NCBI RefSeq assembly: GCF_036711975.1 | Contig: NC_091971.1 | Coordinates: 14,825,501-14,889,500 of the forward strand | Reading direction: 5' to 3' | DNA from: Onthophagus taurus | Lineage: Eukaryota; Arthropoda; Insecta; Coleoptera; Scarabaeidae | DNA: 64,000 nucleotides | The notes under the pieces: generated by a model | Database searches by the model: none | Told to the model about the DNA's origin: nothing | Seen by the model: the letters and a program-made list of their open reading frames with translations, nothing else | Translations under genes and position numbers: made by a program | Shown here: positions 1-13,104 of the stretch, piece after piece | Layout of the letters: the number at the start of each line of letters is the position of its first letter | How positions within the stretch are numbered: position 1 is the first letter of the stretch

Positions 1-599
1 TACTTTCTACTACGATGCAACGTCTCTCTAATGGCACACTTTGAATTTGTTGCGAAAGAATCAAATTCTTAGATTAAAAAAAGAACAATTGTCTTAGAAA
101 CTTGTGTCTATAAATAGTTCATGGCTTTTTACACGTAAGACTTTTAGATATGAGGTTATAACCATTTGTGATGTTTTAACAAATTTGTTTATTAAATAGA
201 AGCGCACTTCACTGGTTCTTTTCGCATTTATTAAATTAACATATAAATAAAATCTTTTAAATACATTCTGACGACGTGCCAATAATACGGAGTTCTATTT
301 TTAAAAGTTTTTGGTTTATTTATTTCATAAACGATAATTAACATGTATTACAGTATCAGTTTGGTTAAATAATGGTGTATTATTTTTTATTTATAAAGCA
401 TGGATAAAATAATAATAGAAATGATAAGCTGCGTAACAAACTGAAATTATCGAAAATTTGACATCGGCTTAACAAAATCGATTCGATAAATTCCTAAGCC
501 GCCAGATGTTAATATTTTGTTTGGTAGAAATTTGCATTATATCTAAAACAAATATAACTCACATAAACACTCCTATACTATTATTGTTCGATAGTTTAC
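1..599. other. AT-rich sequence, no feature seen
   Basis: No convincing coding exon, RNA gene or repeat is recognised. The short open frames lack homology that I can see and sit in low-complexity AT-rich DNA. Confidence 0.4.
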
Positions 600-960
600 A
601 CATCCTCTGCAGCGGGATGTTGGCTAAAATATTGCCTACAACAACCAACCACAATCCAATACAGCTTGTACTAACTTCTGCAAAACATTGACACACCGGT
701 AATCTCTTCTCACGTCCAGTGCAGAAAAGTTGTGACGTTCTAGCAGTGATGCATAATCCGTTGCACGATCAGGGTAAGATCCGTCCAAGTGTAGAGACCA
801 ATATTTGAGAAATCTCCTCTGAAATCTTTCCATATAAGTCTATGACATACATATATACTGTGGTAACCAAATTACAAATCCATATTCCATTTTGGACAAT
901 AGTACACATTAATGTTAGAAACCAAGCGAAGAGATATTACACCACTCTACCAAGACGTAG
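600..960 (-). mobile_element. Non-LTR retrotransposon (LINE) reverse-transcriptase C-terminal remnant
   Basis: The minus strand translates, with a frame change near 840, into a segment like the region after the reverse-transcriptase domain of jockey-like LINEs. It has an 'EYGFVIWLP' block, then 'MERFQRRFLKYWS' and a 'DVRRDYRCVNVLQKL' block. These correspond to the family pattern of an E-Y...W.P motif followed by 'ErvQrrFLr' and a paired-arginine stretch. The open part covers 636-833. The rest is interrupted and the element is a dead fragment with no visible 5' end. Confidence 0.6.
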
Positions 961-2219
961 ACTCTATAAACGTGGGCTTAGTCATTTGTATAGACTATGA
1001 AAGTTTTTATGATTCCTGAAAACATAAATCTTCTTAAGAATTATTTAGTTACCACATAAACCTGAGCTGAAATGTACAAGATGCAACATAACGTGTTGCA
1101 AAAACATGATTGTGGAAAATTTTCTAAGGATATCTATAAACCTCAAGAGTAAAAACATCGAGGGAGTGCATTATATATACTTCGGCATTAGATAAACCGT
1201 GGCAGGTCGAATAACCTTGATTTGCTTCAACAACTTGGTTTTGAACCATCATAACTTGGTTTGTTTCACCACATCTTAATTTTCTTCTATCACAACTTAC
1301 TTCACCGTAATTTGATTTTCTACTATTTTAATACCTACCACCTTTATTTTGTTGTACTACAACTTTTTTTTACTTCATAACAGAATTATGATTCTCCCTA
1401 ACTTGTTTTTTTTGCAATCACTATAAAGAAAATCTTTTATCGTTTTATATATTTATTTATTTTTTGTTAATCGTTTTAAAATAAACAATGCTCAATTGAT
1501 TTTCTTGGGAACATAACATTATTAGTATAATATGAAAGTAACGAAAGTTGACAGTGATGTAAAATTTTACCATAAGTACACCCTTTTCAATATGGTTTTC
1601 AAGGTTTCACCGAAAACTATTCATAACATAGCTCAATACCTAATAATGTCGATTGCATCAGTTTTGCAATGGCCATTTTCATTGCAACTAATTCACGCTA
1701 ATTACAAACATTAGCATTCATTCAAATATCTCTACAAGCAAACGTCATAAGACAACAAATCCTAATTTGTCATTTTCACGACAATCATATAACGTTGAAG
1801 TTTTATTTTATGTGAACCTTATCTTTCCAACAATAACAGAGGAACTATTTAATAAAGTCAACAAATTTTTAGTAAACCATGGCTTGAATTAGATTTTTAA
1901 GGTTCAACTAAAAACTACTTTCAATACTGATAACTAATAACGTAAGTTAAGCAGTTCTATCCCATTCGAATTTTGCAGTTCTTCCTCTGAAGAGAATGTA
2001 ATTACTATAATAATAAGGTCGTCTTATGCTAGCTATTTTGTGATAATGATAAAAAAACAACTCATCAAAATATTATAGTAATTAGCTAAATTTGTCAAAA
2101 TTTAAGAAAATATGTAAACATCTAAAATTTATCACAATCTCATAATATCTATTAAAATTTAGGAAAATCTGACTTAGGTTACAACATACTAAATTTTTTT
2201 TTCTTCTCAAAACCATCAA
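961..2219. other. AT-rich intergenic DNA, nothing recognised
   Basis: About 1.25 kb without a supportable gene. Around 1200-1420 there are loosely repeated CA/AC-rich phrases of the type 'ttcaacaacttgatttg', possibly decayed simple repeats. No splice-flanked exon or RNA gene is seen. Confidence 0.35.
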
Positions 2220-3245
2220 TTTTATCTTTGGAATTAATCAATATCCTTCCATGCAATCTAGTCACTAGCATACTTCAAATCTCTCAACATTGTCTGTCAT
2301 CCACCAGTATCATACATCTTTCAATAACATTACAGACATTCCTTAATATCATCCCTGACTCCCTTACCACAAATTGCTGTTTCTAACAACCTTCCACATT
2401 ATCTCTGGCATTCCTTAATATTGTCCTATTCAATACGGTTCCTGGCACACTTTAACATCATGTCGAAAATTCCTTAACATAGTTTCTATCGTTTCCCAAT
2501 ATCATCTCATACACATAGGTAAAATGTTGCAGACCATTGTGTTAAGGGTACAATTTGCTACAACTTTTGTTGTAAAAGTTTTTCTGTATCATGCTTCGAA
2601 TACCGATTTTTTTAACTCTCTTCTAATTTTCATATTTTTGAAAAATTCTCTATATTGATGCATCTGGGAGCAAAAATGTCACACACCATTGTGTTTAGGG
2701 TACAATTTGCTACAACTTTTGTAGTAAAAGTCTTTCTGTGTTATGTTCAGGATACCGATTTTTTTTAACACTCTTCTAATTTTCATATTTTTGAAAAAAT
2801 CTCTACATTGATGCATCTGGGAGTAAAAATGTTACAGACCATTGTGTTAAGGGTACAATTAGCTACAACTGTTGTAGTAAAAGTTTTTCAAACCATCGGT
2901 ATCATTCTTGACATCTCTCAATATCATTTCTGGCATTCCTCAACAACGTCCCATTCGATTAGTTTTTAGCATACATAAATATCACATTGCACATCCCTTA
3001 TCGGGCATTTCTCAATATCGTCTCATTCCAAACGTTTCTTAACATCATGCCTGTCATCTCTCCATATCATCCCATCCACCTCTCAACATCATCCCGGATA
3101 TCCTTTAATATCGTACCTGGTAATTCTTAATATCGTCCAATACAATGTTCTCCTTGTCACACTTCGACATCATAAATGAATCAATAACATCCCAACACGT
3201 CTTAACATCGTCATAAATACCCCTTAATAATAATAATAATAATAT
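2220..3245. repeat. Degenerate short-unit repeat block ('ctcaatatcrtcc'-like)
   Basis: Variants of a unit resembling 'cctcaatatcatcc' recur every 20-35 bases (for example near 2340, 2410, 2500, 2925, 3010, 3060, 3115). The same phrase reappears at about 4060-4340, on the far side of a LINE fragment, so both stretches look like one old array. A (TAA)n microsatellite ends the block at 3225-3243. Confidence 0.55.
2521..2895. repeat. Tandem repeat, period about 152-153 bp, about 2.4 copies
   Basis: A unit starting 'aaaatgttgcagaccattgtg' at 2521 recurs at 2673 and 2826 with the same order of phrases: the 'gggtacaatttgctacaact' block, a 'gtaaaagt' block, an 'ataccgattttttt' block and 'gatgcatctggga'. 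The third copy is partial. It is embedded in the short-unit repeat block. Confidence 0.85.
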
Positions 3246-3249
3246 TTTT

Positions 3250-4045
3250 TGGCACAACCCACATACTTTACATATTTAACATTAAAAAAAATCAAACCTG
3301 AATATATAAAAAAGAAAAATAAACATATATATCTATTATATTTATATATACTTATATTATGTATATATTACAATAGAACGGGGTTGCAACCAAATGGACT
3401 GCGTTTGGCTCGTAACATAGTCACGTTCCACTGCTCCACACAGCCCGGAAAAAATACTTCTTTCAAACAATGTAGATAGATAACAATATAGATAGATTAA
3501 GCTAATTACCTCAAACAGCTTTTGACCAGAACCACTAATTGACCAATTTGAACACATCGAACATTGCCACACCTAACGAACCTACCCTCACCTATAAATA
3601 TTTAAAGGTGATAAATATTTTATGACGGCCTTTTTAAATTCATATCTCGACTTAAAACAAAAGCAACTATTAAGATCAATGAAATACTGTGCAACATTAC
3701 ATGAAAATGATTTCTTAAATAGTTGAGTCCTATGCCTTGGAATTGCGACCGACCTGACTTCGGTAAGTTATACGACAATACGGGTAAGGAGGCATTCGTC
3801 AAGTCACCACACTATGAAAAAACAAAGCGGTATGTAAAAACCTTCTCTTCCTCATATTTAGCCAATTGGCGACCTTTAAAATATGAGAAACATACTGAAG
3901 ACGTTTAATGCCATAGATTAAATGTAAGCAACTATTCTGCACTCTCTGAATTCTACCAACACTAACTTGATCTATAAACGAATGATAAAGTGCATCACAG
4001 TAATTAAAATGTGATAGTACAAATGACTCGCATAACAATTTTCTA
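3250..4045 (-). mobile_element. LINE 3'-end remnant (jockey/CR1-like)
   Basis: At 3799-4038 the minus strand reads 'MLCESFVLSHFNYCDALY' followed by 'RIQRVQNSCLHLIYG'. This is the hallmark of the region C-terminal to a LINE reverse transcriptase (family pattern 's.l..sHf.Ycd..y...riQrvQN.clR.i'). Further downstream on the minus strand (3800 to about 3500) the frame is broken but still shows a decayed tail. It interrupts the repeat block at 2220-4340. Confidence 0.7.
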
Positions 4046-4059
4046 AGTTTGACATTTAA

Positions 4060-4345
4060 AGAATGTCAAATTTCCTCAATCTTAATTCTGAATCTATCCA
4101 GACTCCTATCCAGTATTTGGGAGTCATCTTTAGCACTCCTCAGTATCGTCCAAGATAGCATAGTGCTCTCTGACAACCATCGATATCGTCCCAGATATTC
4201 TTCAATACCGTATCTAACATCCCTCAATATCATACCATTAACCTATCAATATCGCTGCAAACAAGGAGTGTTAAAGGAGGCACCTTTTAGCATCGTTCTA
4301 GTCAGTACTCAATATCGCCTTTGATAACCATCAGCATCGTTGACA
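4060..4345. repeat. Second part of the 'ctcaatatcgtcc' repeat block
   Basis: Repeats of 'cctcaatatcgtcc', 'catcgatatcgtcccagata' and 'ccctcaatatcatacc' match the phrases in 2220-3240. No coding content is likely, although a 91-codon open frame crosses it. Confidence 0.5.
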
Positions 4346-4369
4346 CGTTAAAGTATTAAAAAAAATTGT

Positions 4370-4396
4370 TAAAATAAAATTTCAAATTTTATTTTA
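4370..4396. terminator. Palindromic poly(A)-signal region at the 3' end of the carboxylase gene
   Basis: Two perfect 13-base arms (4370-4382 and 4384-4396) flank a single central C. On the minus strand AATAAA at 4388-4393 follows directly on the stop codon at 4394-4396. The plus strand also reads AATAAA in the other arm. The palindrome could act as a cleavage signal for either strand, which is an inference. Confidence 0.5.
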
Positions 4397-6639
4397 TCGA
4401 ATTCTAGTTCTTCGAACCATAGGAACATCAAATAACATATTAAGTATAGAATTATAAATAATACTAAACATTTTATATAAATTTTCAAAAAATACACCGC
4501 TCTCTTCAATAAAGGGAAATGGAGAAAATTGTCGTTTATTCCCAATTATTGATCGATCGGATTCTTTAAGATTTTCCTGAGTTTTATTGACATAAGTATA
4601 CATATAAGACGAAGGTATATCACTTATCGTTGTTACTTTATGAAAAACACCACTTTGGACGTTAACTCTATCACCTTTACTCAATTTTATTATATTTTCT
4701 CCGTCTTCATCGTCGCAATATTCGACTTCTCCGGCCAAAACGGTTAATGAAACGTTTCTTAAATTATCTGCAATGTAATTGTCGAGGTAGAGTCCAGGAA
4801 AATCAGCTATAAAAAGTACATCACTGTAATTTGACCAAGAATAAACATGATTTTGAATTTCAGTCATCATCTTTCTATAGTCGTTGTATTCATTAAGTAA
4901 AGGCATTAAAAATTCTGGTGTTTCAAATATCGACCAATTTGCTTTTAATAAGTCATAATTTGGATCGTACATTCTTTGCTGAAATCTTCCATTCATCGAG
5001 CACCAAACGTCTAAGTAAATTGAGATATCATTCGAGGTTAAGTATTTTGTGATAAGACTTGAAGATTTTGGTTTTAATGATTGCTCTAAAAGAATTGGGA
5101 TTATTTTAAGATCTTTGATTAATTTAGGATTATGAACCATGTAATTCGGTTAATAAATTTTTTTGTAAACATTCTGCGTATTGTACAACCATATCGGCGT
5201 GTTTATTCCATCGACTATTCGTAGTCCAAGCGGATGGATCCAAAAAATGTTCTTTTCCCGTACGATTATCAACAACTTTAACAACTACTAAAATGGTATC
5301 CCAGGAATGCACCATCATATCCCATGAGTAACCATATAAACCATTTGTCCAGTTGTTAAATCCCTGAAAGAAAAAGATTTTTTTGACCTGAAATTTTTAT
5401 TATGATTTATTTTATATTACCTTGGTTATAAAATGGGAGTAAGGTAAAAATCCTTGTAGTCCGCAATATATCACAACTAAAAATGTAATAAATTTTTTTT
5501 TTAACCCAATGGTGTTGCCACCATATAAACAATTTTTATTCTTTTTGGTCTCTTTCCAAAAATTAAATTTATTTGTTAATAGATTTTTGGGCCAATCAGA
5601 TAGGCAGAAAATTGGCAACGTTGCCAAACAAACATAAGGAAACATGCCTAAAAACGAAACAATTTTGTTGATTTATTGAATTAAATAGGGATAAAGAATA
5701 ATAACGATTTACCTATATTAAACATGCGACTATTTACTAAATGGAAGGTCCCCACAAAAATCAACGCAATAGAGCGCGTTTTTGAGACAACCAAAAAGAA
5801 ACTTGCTGTTAAATCTAATAAAAATCCGAAGCAATGTATCACAATGTAATCGATTTGATTTAGAGAAAGAATAAACCTAAAAAAATATTATCATAATATC
5901 ATAATAAGTATAAATTTCTTAACGAATTTACTTTAGTGGGTCAAAAACCCAATGCAAACCTAAATTTTTCATTGAATATCCTTCAAACCACTCCATATCG
6001 GTTTTCTTTAACCCGGCGTAAAAATAAAGAAGAAAAATTTGGAATTTTAATAAGAAATAATTCCAATACGGAATTTGTTTGTTGTTTATATCCGGATTTA
6101 AAAGCGCGTCGATGGACCAAAAATAATTAGCAGAATTTGCAGTTAAAATTAACCCAATTAATCCGTATAAATAACTGTGATTATTCCAATATGATTTATC
6201 TAATAAAAAAATGTACCAATATGGAATAATGAACATTAAACAGCTCCACTTGTATTTAAACCCCAACATTATTCCCAAAGATCCTAAAACACCCAATATT
6301 CCAAAACGAAAACTTGTTATTAAACATTTATATACCCAACCACATAATTCCATAAAGTATACTAATATATTGTAGTGACGTCGGGCGAATAAAAGGAAAT
6401 AATGGGAAATGACAATTTTTTGGTTCACCCCATATAATATCGATATTTCCACCACTTCTTTCCTCAACTATATCAATCGCCATTAAAAATCCTACAAAAT
6501 AAAACCAATTAATAAAAAAAAATTAATTTAAAAAAATCTTACCAAAAAGAATCCTTATCACAGCTAAACTAGACGGATCACATGGTTGATACAACTTCTT
6601 TATAAACCAATTTATAACATTTAAAAGATATTCGAACAT
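4394..6639 (-). CDS. GGCX: Vitamin K-dependent gamma-glutamyl carboxylase
   Basis: Seven exons: 6543-6639, 6336-6491, 5932-6283, 5713-5876, 5421-5647, 5138-5363 and 4394-5085. Together they give 1914 nt and 637 aa (human GGCX is 758 aa; the C-terminal tail is shorter here). The family enzyme sits in the ER membrane and converts Glu to Gla using reduced vitamin K, CO2 and O2. Recognisable blocks are 'YWNNHSYLYG' (His near residue 120), 'AGLKKTDMEWFEGYS' (Lys pair near 177-178, matching the catalytic-base region), several hydrophobic HTTM segments in the first half, 'NNWTNGLYGYSWDMMVHS' and a lumenal 'VLFIADFPGLYLDNY'. Introns after 5138 and 6336 are only about 52 nt. The start is the first ATG of exon 1. 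Substrates in insects are not established. The gene family call is firm. Confidence 0.92.
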
Positions 6640-8641
6640 CTTTCAATAATTTTAAACCCGTCACTGAGAAGAAATTTCGCTCACCAACGAATTGAACTTT
6701 ATCAAGATTTCATTACCTTTGACCCTATTTGATAAGTTCACAGACTATGTAAGCACGTAATTGCCGAAGAAAAATGTTTAAACGGAAAACTAAATATAAA
6801 ATCGTTCGAAAATAATATCTATGAATTAAACGATTATCTATAAATTTCTATAATTACCGTTGTGTTTAAATTTTTTTTAAATACACAGATGTTTTCTTGG
6901 GAGACCAAAAATAGTGCGTGTATTAAAACATTTATGATCGGACTCTATGAGGGAAATGTAATTCGTTGCTAAGAAACGCAGCATCCAACGCAGCTTTTAG
7001 GATGGATCAATAAATCTTTATGTTTATTGAAAAAAAAATGTTTATCGACATTTTATTTTTAAAAATTAAGAAATTTTTATTATTAAATTAAAGTTAAAGA
7101 ATTTTCTGAGTAATAAAATTTCTTTATGTGATATTCCATAAATAAATTTAAATGCAACTTCACAGTATACAATTAAAGTATTAACTGTTAACTTAAGTTT
7201 TATTTAATTAAGTTGGGTGGTCTACACTCAACTTTCTCAGAATTAGTTGCGGTGAGGAATATGGCTATCAAATTTAAATCGTATTCTACTTCTTCTTTAA
7301 CGAAGACTATATGAACAACCTTATTCTAAACTCTGTAAAATTTAAATAACCTAAATATTACGATATACATACATCTCAACGTGTTCAATAGCTTGAGGTG
7401 TCATTTAGAATATCATTTGTCTTTGATGATGGCCCTAGCCGAAACTATATAGTTAGGTAACAAAAAATGTAATAATAAAGAAAATATAGCTTGAAAAGTG
7501 TGCCATCTTATGAAGTCTTATGATCATTTGTGGGTATTTAAAAGAAATTGGTATGCTACATCGATGAACCATTTATATAAACAATGGTAGGTTATAGCGA
7601 AAAAACAAATACGGCAGCAGGTTTTGAGAACATTTGGCAGTCAGTGGTTAAGAATAATTGATGTAATAGTATTTTGTGAGTATCGTTTCTTTGTGGGTAA
7701 TGATATAATAGTTAATCCTGGCCTAAGGATTTACTACCTTTCTGTACTCTTTTAAAAATCGAATAGAAGAGTTGTGTGATAATTTTCGCAACAAGTTTTA
7801 AATGAGAAAAGTTACACCACCTTTCATATTTTCTTATGGGTCTGAACAATTAGCCCAATTAGTAAGTGTATTAAGTCTATACGCTCTTCTAACACTTGAT
7901 TGTAATTAACTGTGATAACTTAGTCACATCTAAGATGGTTCATGTTGATGCAATTGTTAGATTCAGCTTTTTATGGTTTTCTCGCTTTTCACAGTGAGAT
8001 TCAAGCCTTACGCAGTGTCTGTTCAGAAGGAGATGGGTAATAGAGTCGCCTGGATGATTAAGTGATATAGATATTTTAGATCACTTTTTAGCTTCTGTGC
8101 GTCTGAAAACGCAGACTTTCCACAATCTTTAATAGTAAACCATAATTTGTTATTGGAGAAGCTATTATATCAAATTTGAATAGGAAAAGCACACATATTG
8201 TGAGTTCATATTTATCTCATCGCCTATAATATGTAAATTATAATGGAAAACAATTAAAGCTGTAGTTTTAAAACCAACTTAGCATATTCGCTGATGGCAC
8301 GTGTGTATTGAACCTAAGAATCGTGCATTACATCTTGGGTTGGGTTGGTTTAGTACTTGATGTGTTGCCAGACAATATCTTATTATATATGTATTGGTAG
8401 TGCCAATACTAGTGCGTAGTGCTTCACGAATGGAGAAGTATGTGTTGTTGTGGTCGATCTGAGATTTCATCCGTTCTTCCTATTGGTTTCCTTTGGAAAG
8501 GAGCAGACATTTCGTCAAGATCTCACCTGGTATGTTTAGTGGGTTATCGTAGTTTGCCGACAGGAGGAGCGTGTGTGCTCATATGGCTCAAGTGTAATAT
8601 AAAACCACTGTAATCAATAAAATAGACATCTTGCTGATTAA
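6640..8641. other. Intergenic AT-rich DNA
   Basis: About 2 kb upstream of the carboxylase gene. I see no exon with paired splice sites, no RNA gene and no clear transposase. The proximal part presumably includes the carboxylase promoter and 5' UTR. Confidence 0.35.
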
Positions 8642-8920
8642 AGCCAGCGTTACACGTAGCAGTCGACTGCTATGATAATAAGTGACAGTGGACGTTGTTT
8701 AACTGTTAGCGTCAAGTTGGCGTGTAACGCTACTGCTATACATAAAGTAGAAAATTAATTTAGCAGTGATAAAAGACTAGAGAAGTTGTAGACTGTGATA
8801 AATTATCAGTCTACAGCTATGGCAATAGACATGTTACACGTAAATTTTGACGCTAATTTAAAACCACCCCCTCTCTGTAGTTACTGCCATAGCAGTCGAC
8901 TGCTACGTGAAGCGCTGGCT
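8642..8920. mobile_element. Palindromic MITE with 3-bp TAA target duplication (Harbinger-like)
   Basis: The ends are near-perfect inverted repeats of about 35 bp starting AGCCAGCG and containing the palindrome 'agcagtcgactgct' in both arms. TAA flanks both sides (8639-8641 and 8921-8923). Further inner complementary segments exist, such as 'ttagcgtcaa' near 8708 and 'ttgacgctaa' near 8847, so most of the 279 bp could fold into one hairpin. There is no coding capacity. The 3-bp TAA duplication is typical of PIF/Harbinger elements, but the family assignment is inferred. Confidence 0.8.
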
Positions 8921-10240
8921 TAAGTGAAGTATAAGTAAAAAGCTGGAGATGGTGTTAATTACTATTATATTAGACGCAACACTAAATTTGAGATTGAAGC
9001 CTGAGTTTTATAGCTCATATAAATTCTTGGGAAGTGATTTCAATGACATTTTCCGCATTTATAGTTTATTCATGCGTACATATCATAAATAATAATTATT
9101 ATTGTTAAATCCGAAACAATCAAGTTTGCTGTTATTAGTGTGCGCATTATATTATTCCTGCTTGTCTCATTGCTTTTGTAGTGAACTCATACTGTGAACA
9201 GTTGTATCATACTAAAAGTATATCCGGTTTCATGGAAACAACCTTAATGACATCATTCCTGTGTTCATTTTCTTGATACTCAAGAAGATCCTCAGGCAAG
9301 TTAGCGTTCACTTAAATAATTATTATATTCTTCCCAGATTCAATCAATTTTTAACAGTGGATTCGATTGTTTGGCTTTAGCGTGTGTTGACCTACTATAT
9401 GTTCACTGTATATAGTTCAGATGTATTACATACGTTACTTAAATGCAATTGATTGACGAGCGTTACGAAAGATATAAACAAACAACTCCGCAACCTATTA
9501 GTTTTGTTTCACTTTAAGTACTTGATGTAATCTTAAAACAATTTACTGTGAGAGATTTTTACAATAAACATCACGTTTTAAAACATTGTGCTTTCCGCAC
9601 ATTTACTTGTTATTTATCTTTATGTATCTTATTGCATAAAGATTTTCAGCACTTAATATACCCTCTTAATAACGTAATAATTATCTCTAAAAAGCAAGGT
9701 ATCATATGTTCCATGCTAAATTTGTATAGTTTCTTATCTTTACATTACGTTATTGTAAAAAATAAGTTATGGTGAAATTTTTCATAATACTCCATATTCT
9801 TTGTGCTCTGTGTTCACCAGAAATACACACAGCTTTTCCATCAGTGCTGTAGACTTCGAAGATCACTATGCTAATGGACGTATCTGGCAGACAGCCTAAG
9901 GGTAAACGTAGATGGAGGAGCCAATCTATTTTTTTCATAATTCTCGCCAAATTCTATACTCTAGTATACCATCAAATTCCAGCCATTGAAGAAGATATAT
10001 CAAAGGTATAAAAAACCATATCCTTCCGTATAAATTACATTTAAATCATTTTGTCTTAATTATTCAAAACATACCAATTGATGTGGAGCTATGTAGAAAA
10101 AAGTATTGACAATATTCTCATCTCTTCCACTTTCTTTTAGAAGACCTAACCTTACAAACTCAAAAATTAACGATTTTTTTCTAAATAAAATAAAACATTA
10201 ATAAAATGCTTTGGGGAATAAAAAAGTATTATAATCAAAC
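8921..10240. other. Intergenic DNA, nothing recognised
   Basis: No supportable gene. A minus-strand open frame at 9750-9950 has no family resemblance I can name and no splice context. Confidence 0.35.
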
Positions 10241-10304
10241 TTTTTTTATTGAAAAAACAATATCTTACTTAAAAAATATTTAAAATAATAATTACCCAAA
10301 AAAA

Positions 10305-12865
10305 TTAAGTGGGTTCTTTTTTAGATAGCGACTCTTTTTCATCTTGCTTAAGTTTTTTCTTAGCCTCTTCAGTTTCAACGAAAGGCCTCACCAATTTATA
10401 TCTTTCATAAGGTGATAAAATCCTTAAAGACACCTTTTTTGAACCATCCAAATTCGGCGTATCATTCGAATTAAACGTGGAATGATTACTAAGTTTTTGT
10501 TCCAATTTTAATTTTTCATTTTTATGTTCTAAATCAAATTCTGTTTTACTATTTAATAAAGTTGGTAAATCATCCCTAAAATCAGGTTGATATGTCCAAT
10601 CATGCGGACAATGAAGAGGATTTGACGTGTTGATTTTGTGATTTTGTACATTACCAGAAGTGCGTGTATTTTCTTTCATAATGGGCTAAAATCATTAAAA
10701 AATATATTACTTAATTATAGAATTTTTTAAAATTTTTTAATTTTTACTTTTACTAAAGGTTGTTCTCTGGCTTTTAATATTATATGATGCATTTCTAATA
10801 AATTTGATTTCACCAATGGTGGAATTGGGTTACAACATGCAAGAATTCCTTGCATTTCTTTTGGGAGAAGCTCTGATATTTGAAGTAACATATGATTGGG
10901 TAAAATGTATCTTAAAATTAATACAAAATTATTTTAAACCAAATTATTTTTGATGTTTCTTCACTTACTGCAAACTCTCATCTTCTTCTCGAGCCAATTT
11001 ATCTCGCCAACTATACAAGAATTTTAATGCATACAATTGGCGATTATCAAACATTCTTTTACATTTTCTATAAAAATCTAAATAGCTATCTTCTTTTAAA
11101 ATCGGTTTATAATATCTCTAAAAATAAAAAGAATATCTTACATAAAATTTTTTTTAATTAATTATCATTTAATAAACAGACCTTTTTACAAACTTCTGTA
11201 CTTTTTTGAATAACAGACAAAAGCAAATTATCTGCACCTTTATTACCCTGTTTTAATAATTCATTTTTCAAAACTTGATAAATATATATTAAATAATGAG
11301 TATCTTCGCGAGCATAAGTTTTTAATTCATCAGGTAAAGGTCTAAAAAGTGTTTTAATTAATATTTTTTTCGAATAAAAAGTTAAAATTTTACCGTATTC
11401 GCCAATCAGCTAATTGAAAATGTTTATTAGGTTGAAATTTACAAAATCGTTGTAATAAATAAGCTAAAGAAAGTGCTGAATAACCGAGTTGTTTAGCAGC
11501 TTGGTGAGTATCGAACATATTTACTACATACAAGGATAAATCTCTTTGTAACCATTGAACATCACAATCAGCTCCATGAAAAACCTAATAATCATAAAAA
11601 AAAATACTAAAATATCTCAAGGATAATAAATAAATTTTTTTTACTTTTACAATAGATGGTCTTGTGAAAATTTCATTTAAAATTGATAATTCATCCCTTA
11701 ACAAAAGTGTATCAATTAAATAATCATCCTCAATAGTAGAAATTTGCATTAAACAAGTAATTCCCATAAAACTCCTATAAGAATGATGTTCCAAATCAAC
11801 AGCAATTACTTTATGAGATCTTAATTTCTCAACCAATTCTTTTAAATCCTCTACTGTGTTGATTTCATGTAAAGGTGTATCTTCAAGGGATTTAGGAACA
11901 ATGGGTTTTTGTTTAAGTAATTGTTCCGGTGTAGGTTGGAATTGATCAAGTTCCATTTCGTACGGATGACAATAAGATTCACCAAATTCAGTTTCTTCCA
12001 AGTATAAAGCTAGTGGTTTTATTGAATTTGGTTTATCTGTGATTCTTGGTTGCCAAGGATAATTATTGCTGTTGTCAATTTTGTCTTTAAAATACGTTTG
12101 TGGTCTTATTATGTTCTTTCCTGTTAGGAGATGTACCGCAACTGGAAGATTCGCCTTCTCGGCCTAAATCAATTGACAATTAAATAAAGAAATAAATCGG
12201 ATTTTTAACCTTAAAACAAAATTTCAATGTCAAATACTTACAGGTGAGTTTGTATTAATATTCATTAATTTATTATTATTCGTTTTATTCCATGCACCAT
12301 TAATTGGTATATGTTGCACAACGTTTTGTACTTCAACCGGTTGTAGATTTTTCTTTTTAATTCCATTCATTTCATCGATATTATCACCTACTCGTTCCAA
12401 AATCATATCGTTACCTTCAACTATTAATTCAATCTTTTCTTCAGGGCTTTTTGTTTTTATGTTGTCGTTAATATTATACGTTTTTAAGATGTTATTCATT
12501 AAATTTAATAACCGATTACTTTCGTCTGTCATAATTTTTTTAAACGATTCATTTATTTGATAGAAATTAAAATCTGTATCGGACGGAAGAGCATTTGAAT
12601 TTCTGATGCCATTTGAAGCCATTTTATAACCATCCTTTAAAAAACGGAACATTACCACTTAAAATTTTAAATTATAAGACTGTAATAATCAAAAATCAAC
12701 AGACAAACCCCCCTTTTTTTTGTATAAATCTCACATGTCGTAAACATAACCTCAAAATTAAAAATGTTTTAAAATTACCTTAGAAAAGCTATCAAAGTCA
12801 ATTTTAGGTCTGGTTGTTTCCGTTACATCCATAGGTTCTGTATCGTTACTTTTTTTAGAGGACAT
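10305..12865 (-). CDS. EXOSC10: Exosome component 10 / Rrp6 3'-5' exoribonuclease
   Basis: Eight exons: 12779-12865, 12242-12634, 11645-12163, 11394-11584, 11182-11341, 10969-11117, 10748-10910 and 10305-10685. The CDS is 2043 nt and 680 aa, shorter than human EXOSC10 (885 aa) because the C-terminal tail is reduced. Rrp6 is the nuclear exosome's DEDD-Y nuclease, which trims rRNA and snoRNA precursors and degrades aberrant nuclear RNA. The catalytic set is visible: 'VDLEHHSYRS' (Asp/Glu near 282/284), 'VFHGADCDVQWLQRDL' (Asp near 339) and 'YAREDTHYLIY' (Tyr and Asp four residues apart near 406/410). A PMC2NT-type helical region lies N-terminal. An HRDC-like segment ('LYSWRDKLAREEDESLQ...YILPNHMLLQISE') follows the nuclease. 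AATAAA on the minus strand lies at about 10246-10251. Confidence 0.95.
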
Positions 12866-13104
12866 TTTTTTTGTAAAGATTAAATAATATTTAAGAAAAT
12901 AACATAACCTTATCTGATGGTTTTTTTAAGGTTATGTTTGGAATACAGTCACTGCTGCCATCTATCATTCAAAAATATTTTATTCAAAAATAAATAATAA
13001 ATAAAATTTATTGCAAAAGAATTTTATTAATGCAGAGGTTTTTTTGTTAATTCACTCAAAAGCTCAAGTATATAGAATATGATAACCAAAATTATGAAAT
13101 TATA

